NCBI GenBank assembly: GCA_964415045.1
Contig: CAYPZL010000183.1
Span: forward strand, 1-10,938
Origin: CAYPZL01 sp964415045
Lineage (GTDB): Bacteria; Planctomycetota; Phycisphaerae; Sedimentisphaerales; Anaerobacaceae
Length of the DNA: 10,938 nt
Reading direction: 5' to 3'
Within the stretch, counting starts at the first letter, position 1; each line of letters opens with the position of its first letter. The position numbers and the translations under genes are program-made. Positions 1-5,171 of the stretch are shown here, piece by piece. The notes under the pieces were generated by a model, which searched no databases, was not told the DNA's origin, and saw only the letters and a program-made list of their open reading frames with translations.

Positions 1-384
1 ATAGAGACCGAGGACGCTGCTGCCTTCGCTGATGCCGACGATGTTCACCTGGATGTGATCACCGGCCACAATCGGATTCTCCGGATCGAGGCTGCTGACG
101 GTGAACGTATACCAGCCGGGATCGGGAGCGTACACTTCCATCGTCGATTGGCCGGCCGTGTCGCCGGCGGCGGTAAATACCGGGTCGCCATCGTAGTCGG
201 CCACCGCCTGATCGGTGATTTGCAGCCAGCCGGAATACGCACCGTCGTCACTGTTGTTGACCAGGATGCTAATGGAGTCGCCGATATTGATCGGGTCGGT
301 GGGGACATCCACCAGCGTCAAGGCGGCGTTCGCCCCGGAAGCCACTGCCAAAACCAGCGTCAAAACCACTAACTTTTTCATCAT
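1..384 (-). CDS. Secreted protein of unknown function, N-terminal part (3' end off the window)
   Basis: The minus-strand frame is open from an ATGATG at 384/381 to the left edge, giving 128 codons with no stop. A GGAAGGAG ribosome binding site lies 4 bases before the first ATG and 7 before the second, so MKKLVVLTLVLAVASGANA (from 381) is the slightly better start. This is a textbook signal peptide: KK, a hydrophobic stretch and an ANA cleavage site. The mature part resembles an extracellular beta-sandwich: it has NIGDSISILVNN near the start, a GWYTFTV strand and VAGDHIQVNIVGI further on. I cannot assign a family. The gene lies 55 bases downstream of the next secreted-protein gene on the same strand, and the two signal peptides are similar, so an operon of paired exported proteins is plausible. 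Coding status is fairly sure; function is unknown. Confidence 0.8.
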   Translation of the reverse strand, partial: MMKKLVVLTLVLAVASGANAALTLVDVPTDPINIGDSISILVNNSDDGAYSGWLQITDQAVADYDGDPVFTAAGDTAGQSTMEVYAPDPGWYTFTVSSLDPENPIVAGDHIQVNIVGISEGSSVLGLY

Positions 385-405
385 CTTACTCCTTCCGTTT
401 ACCAA

Positions 406-429
406 CGCGCCGTACGATCATCCGGCGCG
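406..429. repeat. Inverted repeat between two secreted-protein genes
   Basis: CGCGCCG (406-412) and CGGCGCG (423-429) form a perfect 7-base-pair stem around a 10-base loop. It lies just downstream of the stop codon of the minus-strand gene at 440-1414 and just upstream of the next minus-strand start. There is no T-tract on either side, so it is not a classical rho-independent terminator. It could attenuate read-through or protect the upstream message. Confidence 0.4.
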
Positions 430-439
430 AACATGCTCC

Positions 440-1414
440 CTACGGTTCCAGGGTCCCGCCGCAATCGCCGGGGATACCAGGACCTTCCGGGCCCTCTTTG
501 ACCAGCCAATTGGCGATCAGGACGTTCAGATCGGTGGGGCCGACGCGATAGAAACCGGTCTTCTCGCTGCCGTCGAGGTCGCGAGCAAAGTCGGCGCAGA
601 TGCCGTTCTCGATCGAGTCGATGCCGAGACCGTCCGGGGCCTCCTTGACTTGCCAGGCGGCAATCAGGACATTGAGATCGGCCGTTCCCACGTAGTGGAA
701 CCCGGTCTTGTCACTACCCTCGGCCTTGCCGTCGGCGTCACCGTGACACTGTCGCGGATACGCCCAGCAGGCGGGCTTGCCGACCGCGACCCACTCGTCG
801 TAGTCCGGATGCCCCGGGGGCAGCAGGTCCGGGTCGCCGCCGACCGCGATTTCGGTCGCCTGGGCCAGGTCCACCGTGGCCGCGACCTCGGGATTGGTGA
901 GGACGACTCCGCCGCGCGCCTCATTGAGCGTCACCGTTAGATCGGATTCGCCGCTGAGAGTCAGCTTGCAGAGCAGGCCGCTGTTGGGCGGGGCATTCGG
1001 CGAGCTGTCGTCGGTGGGGTAGTACAGGGCGCCCATCTCGATCGTGATGCCGGTGGTGCCCAGTCCGCCCAGTGCGCCGGGATCGCAGGGATCGGCCACG
1101 GGCGTGTAGTCGTTCACGTCCCAGTCGGCGACCTCGCCGGTGTCGGCGTCCACGGTGATGTAGCGGCCGAAGTTGGCGGGGAAGATTCCGTAGCCCGGGT
1201 TGTCCGCGGTGCTCTCGCCGCGAATGAAGCCGGAGATGCCATCGATGGTCGCCGGATTCGAAGTGATGTCCAGCGCGAAGGCCCTGACCTTCTCCCCGTC
1301 AGTTTCGTACTTGATGGCCGCCATATCTCCATCCGGTTCGACGATGATTCGCACCGCCGCCATCGCCGGAGCGGCCAGCAGAAGCATTGCCAGAATCAAG
1401 CTTAGCTTCTTCAT
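440..1414 (-). CDS. Secreted protein with two C-terminal dockerin-like repeats
   Basis: The protein has 324 residues. The chosen start, ATG at 1414, begins the signal peptide MKKLSLILAMLLLAAPAMAA and has AGGAAGG 7 bases upstream; the frame can be extended 14 codons but the extension is polar and lacks these signals. Residues 21-190 look like an all-beta domain (VRAFALDI, ITIEMGALY, LTVTLNEARGGVVL). The alternation and the SGLLCKLTLSG segment recall cohesin-like or carbohydrate-binding beta-sandwiches, but this is only a fold impression. Residues 223-255 and 278-304 are two dockerin-like repeats: GDADG...VGTADLNVLIAAW and DLDG...VGPTDLNVLIANW. Each has an acidic DxDG start, an insert containing [DE]KTGF, then V-G-x-x-D-L-N-V-L-I-A-x-W. 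Cysteines 216, 223, 273 and 318 flank the repeats. Dockerin-type modules normally bind calcium and mediate cell-surface or cohesin attachment; here the partner is unknown. Confidence 0.88.
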   Translation of the reverse strand: MKKLSLILAMLLLAAPAMAAVRIIVEPDGDMAAIKYETDGEKVRAFALDITSNPATIDGISGFIRGESTADNPGYGIFPANFGRYITVDADTGEVADWDVNDYTPVADPCDPGALGGLGTTGITIEMGALYYPTDDSSPNAPPNSGLLCKLTLSGESDLTVTLNEARGGVVLTNPEVAATVDLAQATEIAVGGDPDLLPPGHPDYDEWVAVGKPACWAYPRQCHGDADGKAEGSDKTGFHYVGTADLNVLIAAWQVKEAPDGLGIDSIENGICADFARDLDGSEKTGFYRVGPTDLNVLIANWLVKEGPEGPGIPGDCGGTLEP

Positions 1415-1646
1415 GGTACAACCTTCCTTTCTTCTCTTCTTCGCAGAGCTACACACTCTGCCCTATCTTGGTTTTGATCTTGATTCCTGCTGGTGTTGTG
1501 ACGGAATCGCACGGCGTCGGCGCCGTCATGGCGCAGCGCATGCGATATACAACACCCGACTTACAGGAAAAGCCGGTGAGAGAATACTCTACCTTCCTTC
1601 TTCTCCTCCTTTCCCGCCCAAGGGCGAAAACACGTCCCGTAATGCA

Positions 1647-1682
1647 ACAGGTGCCGGGCCGGAAACACCCGGCTTCACCTGT
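1647..1682. repeat. Long inverted repeat, 7+5 base pairs
   Basis: ACAGGTG (1647-1653) pairs perfectly with CACCTGT (1676-1682), and directly inside it CCGGG (1654-1658) pairs with CCCGG (1668-1672). This leaves a 3-base bulge on one side and a 9-base loop. No T-tract follows on either strand, so it does not look like a terminator. Its position at the candidate minus-strand transcription start suggests a regulatory role in DNA or in the leader RNA. Confidence 0.55.
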
Positions 1683-1711
1683 AAAGTACCAGAAATTGCT
1701 GTCGAAATCAA
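1683..1711 (-). promoter_or_regulatory. Candidate sigma-70 promoter for the secreted-protein genes
   Basis: Read on the minus strand, TTGATT (1711-1706) is separated by 17 bases from TACTTT (1688-1683). Transcription would start near 1676 and give a leader of about 260 bases before the ATG at 1414. The -35 element is good and the -10 weak. The predicted start falls at the edge of the large inverted repeat at 1647-1682, which could therefore act as an operator or as a 5'-terminal RNA hairpin. Confidence 0.3.
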
Positions 1712-1764
1712 GCTGAAAAGCAAAAAATCGCTGTTTCCGCAAAGATTCCGGCGAAGCTTGCGGC

Positions 1765-1803
1765 GGCGGGGAAACCTGCCTTCTCGCAGGCGGGAAATCC
1801 GCC
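1765..1803 (+). ncRNA. Tandem hairpins with a mutually exclusive alternative fold
   Basis: On the plus strand GGCGGG-GAAA-CCTGCC (1765-1780) forms a 6-base-pair stem (one G-U pair) closed by a GNRA-type GAAA tetraloop. Nine bases later GGCGG-GAAAT-CCGCC (1789-1803) forms a second hairpin. The same bases can instead form one long hairpin: CCTGC (1775-1779) with GCAGG (1786-1790), and GGCGG (1765-1769) with CCGCC (1799-1803). The two states exclude each other. Whether this stretch is transcribed is unknown; if it is, it would belong to a very long rodA leader. Confidence 0.3.
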
Positions 1804-1884
1804 TCGTAGCAGCCGTCTCGCGGTGACTCTCGTTGCCCGATTCCGCCAAAATGGCAAAAAATCAACAAAAACCGGCCTCCGGCA

Positions 1885-1947
1885 CGAAAAGACTCAGGGC
1901 AGGCCGCGCCGAACCGGGTGACGGAGGCTCCCGAGCCTGACTTTTCG
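1885..1947 (+). ncRNA. Long stem upstream of rodA, possible structured leader
   Basis: CGAAAAG (1885-1891) and TCAGG (1894-1898), separated by a 2-base bulge, pair with CCTGA-CTTTTCG (1936-1947). This makes 12 base pairs enclosing a 37-base interior that can itself form small GC-rich hairpins such as CCG-AAC-CGG. A second stem follows at 1952-1982. I do not recognise a named riboswitch or RNA family. Placement 100-160 bases before rodA on the same strand would suit a leader element, but no promoter upstream of it is evident. Confidence 0.3.
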
Positions 1948-1951
1948 AGGC

Positions 1952-1982
1952 CGGGCCGCCCGTGGAGCCGTTTCTCGGCCCG
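1952..1982 (+). repeat. Second inverted repeat upstream of rodA
   Basis: CGGGCCG (1952-1958) pairs with CGGCCCG (1976-1982), 7 base pairs around a 17-base loop. It starts 4 bases after the 1885-1947 stem and is followed by TATTTG, which is too short a T-tract for a confident terminator. It could be the second helix of a structured leader. Confidence 0.35.
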
Positions 1983-2045
1983 TATTTGCGGCGCCGGTGC
2001 GATTGCTGTGTATACGTTCGTTTGTAGCTTTGTTATTCTCTGAGC

Positions 2046-3287
2046 ATGCGTAATTTCTTAAAAGGGCGACTGTTACTGGTGCGAGTGTGCCTCCTGGCGA
2101 CCGTTCTGGTCCTTGTAGGGATCGGGATCGCGACGATCTACGCGGTCGGCAACCCGGCGGATCGCAGCCCGGGAAGCGACGTGGCCCAATACGCGGGCCA
2201 GTGGAAGAAGCAAGTGGTTTTTGCCGTCGTGGCGCTGGCTGGCTTCGTGGCGGCCAACCTGGTTAACTACCGTCGGCTGGGGGCGGTCAGCCACTGGATG
2301 TACGCCGGGGTACTGGTGTTGCTGGTCTTGCTTCTGGTCAGCCGGCACGTCGTGCCCCTGCCGTTTGCCCCGGTCAGCAACAACGCTCACCGCTGGATCG
2401 TGATCCATCCCAGGCTGCCCTGGGTCCAGCCCTCGGAGTTCTGCAAGCTCGCCTACATCCTGGCTCTGGCCTGGTATCTGCGGTATCGCAGCAACTACCG
2501 CAGCTTGAAGGCTCTGCTGGGCCCCTTTGCGGTGACCCTGTTGCCGATGGTGTTGATCCTGCTGGAGCCGGATCTGGGCACGGTGATGCTAATGCTGCCG
2601 GTGTTCTTCGCAATGCTGCTGGTGGCCGGCGCCCGGATCAAGCATCTGGTGCTGATCCTGCTGCTGGCGATTCTGGTAAGCCCGGTCTTCTGGCTCAAAA
2701 TGCAGCCGTACCAGCGCAGGCGTATCAGCAGCGTGCTCTTGCAAAGCGACTGGATTCGGGCCCGGATCATAGAGAAGCCGACGGTGAGTCGAATCCTTGT
2801 GGGCCGTCGGTTCAACGAGCGTATGTGGCGCCGGGACTGGGGGTACCAGATAATCCGGTCGAAGCTGGCGGTGGCCTCCGGCGGCCTGACGGGTTCCGGG
2901 TTTGGCCGAGGCCCCTTCATCAAGTACGATGATTTTCTACCGGAGCGCCACAACGATTTCATCTTTTCCGTGATTGCGCATCAGTGGGGCTTTTTGGGCA
3001 GTCTGGGTTTGTTGGGTCTCTACGTCCTGCTGGTCGCGTGCGGCCTGGAGATTGCCGTGCATAACACCGATCCTTTCGCCCGGCTCCTGGCGATCGGGAT
3101 TATCGCGATGTTCGTGGTTGAGGTCGTGGTCAATGTCGGCATGACGCTGGGCCTGATGCCCATCACGGGCCTGACGTTGCCGTTCGTCAGTTACGGCGGC
3201 TCCAGTCTGCTCGTAAACGTGATGGCGGTGGGTTTGCTGAACAACGTCGGACGGTGCCGGCCGTTTACGGTCGCGCCGCGGCGCTGA
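2046..3287 (+). CDS. rodA: RodA-type SEDS peptidoglycan glycosyltransferase
   Basis: This 413-residue multi-pass membrane protein belongs to the SEDS family (RodA/FtsW/SpoVE), which polymerises glycan strands from lipid II at the cytoplasmic membrane, usually with a class B penicillin-binding protein. Visible signatures: HRWIVI...VQPSEFCKLA (115-136), LLEPDLGTVMLMLP (172-185), YQRRRI (222-227), GYQIIRSKLAVASGGLTGSG (266-285), FLPERHNDFIFSVIAHQWG (297-315) and MPITGLTLPFVSYGGSSLL (371-389). Asp304 in H-N-D-F-I-F matches the aspartate essential in characterised RodA. RodA is preferred over FtsW because of the LPERHxDFIF and MPITGLxLPFVSYGGSS wording and the absence of division genes nearby. Odd points: a basic insert of about 38 residues (228-265) between YQRRRI and GYQIIRSK, and no clear Shine-Dalgarno before the ATG. 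murJ follows 45 bases later. Confidence 0.85.
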   Translation: MRNFLKGRLLLVRVCLLATVLVLVGIGIATIYAVGNPADRSPGSDVAQYAGQWKKQVVFAVVALAGFVAANLVNYRRLGAVSHWMYAGVLVLLVLLLVSRHVVPLPFAPVSNNAHRWIVIHPRLPWVQPSEFCKLAYILALAWYLRYRSNYRSLKALLGPFAVTLLPMVLILLEPDLGTVMLMLPVFFAMLLVAGARIKHLVLILLLAILVSPVFWLKMQPYQRRRISSVLLQSDWIRARIIEKPTVSRILVGRRFNERMWRRDWGYQIIRSKLAVASGGLTGSGFGRGPFIKYDDFLPERHNDFIFSVIAHQWGFLGSLGLLGLYVLLVACGLEIAVHNTDPFARLLAIGIIAMFVVEVVVNVGMTLGLMPITGLTLPFVSYGGSSLLVNVMAVGLLNNVGRCRPFTVAPRR

Positions 3288-3332
3288 CTTTCGCAAAGAA
3301 ATACGAAATTTCGTTTTCGCAAGAGGACGCGT

Positions 3333-4931
3333 TTGATCAAAGGCTTTCGACAAATCGCAGTGCTGACGACACTGAGTCGCATTCTCGGAATGTTGCGTGA
3401 CATGACCTTCGCCTTCTTCCTGGGGCGGACGGGGTTGATGGACATTTGGGTGATTGCGTTCAAGATTCCCAATCTGTCCCGGCGAATTTTTGGGGAGGGG
3501 GCGCTGTCCTCGTCGTTCATTCCCGTGTACATCGAGCAGTTGAAGAGTGACGCTGCCGGAGCCCGGCGGCTGGGCGGAACGGTGGTGGCGGTGTTGCTCG
3601 TTCTTCTTAGCAGCGCGGTGACACTTGCGATGGTCGGCCTGGCGTTGTACTGCTGGCTGGTTCGGCCGCTTCCGGAAACGGAATTGATGCTCGTGCTGGC
3701 CGCGGTGATGCTGCCCTACACGGTGCTGATCTGCACGGTGGCGGCCCTGGCGGGGATTTTGCAGTCGCACGGCCATTTCGCCGCGCCCGCGGCGGCGCCG
3801 GTCCTGCTGAACGTCGTGATCATCACTTCGCTGCTGCTGAGCGGCTGGGGCCTGGGCTGGGCGCCGGGAGAGCAGGTTGGCTTCGTGGCCGTCGGTGTGC
3901 TGGCGGCCGGCCTGCTGCAATTGGGCCTGCAAATGCTGGCGCTGCGGCGTGTAGGTTTCGATCTGCACCTGTGCTGGGACACGCACGCCGAGCCGTTCAA
4001 GAGAGTCATCACGCTCATGGCTCCCATGGTGTTGGGGCTCACGGTCACCCAGATCAACACGCTGGCCGACGATGTGATCGCCAAGCTGCTCAGCGGCTCG
4101 GAGGCCAAGGGCGAGTTCTTCATGCTGCTGGGACACCAGATACGCTACCCCGTGTGGGCCGGCGCCGTATCGAGCCTGTTCTATTCCCAGCGGCTCTACC
4201 AGTTTCCGCTTGGCGTGCTGGGCATCTCCCTGGCCACGGCGGTCTTTCCGGTGATGAGCTCCGACGTCGCCCGCGGGGACCTGAAGGCCCTGACGAAGAC
4301 CGTGGCCCGCGGGATTCGCGCGTCGATTTTCGTGGCGCTGCCGGCCACCGCGGGGTTGTTTCTGGTGGCGCGACCGTTGGTCTCGGCCATCTTCGAGCAG
4401 GGCCGCTTCACCGCGGACGACACGCCCATGGTGGCGATGCCGTTACTTTTCTACGCCATCGGTCTGTCGGGCTATTTCATGCAGCAGATCACGACGCGGG
4501 CGTTCTACTCGATGCAGGATCCGGGGACGCCGTGTCGCAGCGCGATCCTGGCGGTCTGCGTGAACGTGGTTTTGAACCTGGTGCTGATCTGGCCGCTGGG
4601 GACCGGCGGCCTGGCGGTTGCGACGGCCGCGTGCTCCTATTTGCAGGTGGCCGTTCTGTCCCACGCACTGCACCGTCGGCTGGGGCAGTCGGTGCTGGAA
4701 GGGGCCCTCGCCACTTTCGGCAAGACGCTGCTGGCGACACTGGTCATGGTGGCCGGCGGGGGGGGCGTTCTCTGGTTCATGCGCGGGTACGCCCCGTCGC
4801 GGCTGGCCAATGTCGCGCGCCTGGGCGTGGTGGTCCCGGTCGCAGCTTTGGTGTATCTGACCGCTTCCAGGATGCTCCGCATCGAGTCGCTGGCCCTGCT
4901 GACCGGCGGGCGAAAGCGGGACAAGCTGTAA
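3333..4931 (+). CDS. murJ: MurJ lipid II flippase
   Basis: This 532-residue MVF/MOP-superfamily membrane protein flips lipid II across the cytoplasmic membrane to supply glycan polymerases. The N-terminus shows the family signature SRILGMLRDMTFAFFLG, with Arg16 and Arg22, then KIPNLSRRIFGEGALSSSF with Arg50/51, matching arginines known to be important in Escherichia coli MurJ. A central signature, QRLYQFPLGVLGISLATAVFP, and the EQGRFTADDT loop are also typical. The length fits the usual 14-helix family. The start is a TTG at 3333 with AGAGGA 5 bases upstream; no ATG near this position fits the family N-terminus. It lies 45 bases after rodA, most likely in one transcript, so polymerase and substrate flippase are co-expressed. 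The gap contains a perfect palindrome ACGAAATTTCGT (3303-3314) of unknown role. Confidence 0.93.
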   Translation: MIKGFRQIAVLTTLSRILGMLRDMTFAFFLGRTGLMDIWVIAFKIPNLSRRIFGEGALSSSFIPVYIEQLKSDAAGARRLGGTVVAVLLVLLSSAVTLAMVGLALYCWLVRPLPETELMLVLAAVMLPYTVLICTVAALAGILQSHGHFAAPAAAPVLLNVVIITSLLLSGWGLGWAPGEQVGFVAVGVLAAGLLQLGLQMLALRRVGFDLHLCWDTHAEPFKRVITLMAPMVLGLTVTQINTLADDVIAKLLSGSEAKGEFFMLLGHQIRYPVWAGAVSSLFYSQRLYQFPLGVLGISLATAVFPVMSSDVARGDLKALTKTVARGIRASIFVALPATAGLFLVARPLVSAIFEQGRFTADDTPMVAMPLLFYAIGLSGYFMQQITTRAFYSMQDPGTPCRSAILAVCVNVVLNLVLIWPLGTGGLAVATAACSYLQVAVLSHALHRRLGQSVLEGALATFGKTLLATLVMVAGGGGVLWFMRGYAPSRLANVARLGVVVPVAALVYLTASRMLRIESLALLTGGRKRDKL

Positions 4932-5000
4932 TGCACGCTCCATTCTTTGTCGCGGCGCCGCTGCGGAGGCTCTACGCGGTGGGGCGCGAAATACGGCCGG

Positions 5001-5053
5001 CCGGGGCGAGATGCCTCGGTGCCGACGCGCAAAGCCCGCGTTTATGGGACGGC
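5001..5053 (+). ncRNA. Two adjacent hairpins in the murJ-downstream gap
   Basis: CCGGGGC-GAGAT-GCCTCGG (5001-5019) forms a 7-base-pair stem with one G-U pair. One base later GCCG-ACGCG (5021-5029) pairs with CGCGT (5037-5041) and CGGC (5050-5053) around the loop CAAAGCC. They sit in the 240-base gap between murJ and the next gene. No T-tract follows, so they are not an ordinary terminator. They may be a leader or processing element. A GATAATAT at 5093-5100 could be a -10 box for the downstream gene, without a good -35. Confidence 0.3.
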
Positions 5054-5171
5054 TCCGGCGGCAAAGCAATGGAAATCTGCCGGCCTTGTGGCGATAATAT
5101 CTAAAGCATCCGAGGAGGTTGCCCGAAATAGGAGAATACACGGCTCTTCTCGTGAGTTTAAGGAGAAACGC

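Larger units (their letters stand above)
1415..2045. other. Divergent intergenic region, structured, no convincing gene
   Basis: These 631 bases separate the minus-strand secreted-protein operon from the plus-strand rodA-murJ genes. A minus-strand frame of about 139 codons exists (1449-1868), but it has no recognisable domain, is rich in arginine and overlaps several inverted repeats, so I do not call it. The minus-strand leader just before the secreted gene contains GCAGAG/CTCTGC (1444-1462) next to the ribosome binding site. CGCC-CTTG-GGCG (around 1616-1627) would form a CUUG-tetraloop hairpin in the minus-strand RNA. Other elements are listed separately. Close to rodA (2001-2040) the sequence turns AT-rich, with a GTATAC that could be part of a promoter, but no -35/-10 pair there is convincing. 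Confidence 0.6.

Noticed and set aside
1449..1868. A 139-codon minus-strand frame in the divergent intergenic region
   Set aside because: No recognisable domain, arginine-rich composition, no good ribosome binding site, and overlap with several inverted repeats. It looks like a chance opening in GC-rich DNA.
1885..1947. Small SRP RNA or tmRNA
   Set aside because: The diagnostic SRP loop (GGAAGGAAGCAGCC type) and tmRNA ends are not present; only the general hairpin shape is similar.
2937..4136. Long minus-strand frame opposite rodA and murJ, and a similar plus-strand shadow at 3971-5104
   Set aside because: Glutamine/histidine/arginine-rich or glycine/arginine-rich shadow translations of well-supported genes in another frame.
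5011..5053. Cyclic-di-GMP-I (GEMM) riboswitch, suggested by ACGCGCAAAGCC
   Set aside because: The real core needs an upstream GGCAAACC-type helix and a GNRA/receptor arrangement around ACGCAAAGCC; these are absent and the motif here has an extra CG.
4947..5171. An N-terminal extension of the exported solenoid protein by 75 codons
   Set aside because: The extension is basic, crosses two hairpins and would bury the signal peptide inside the protein. The ATG at 5172 has an excellent ribosome binding site.
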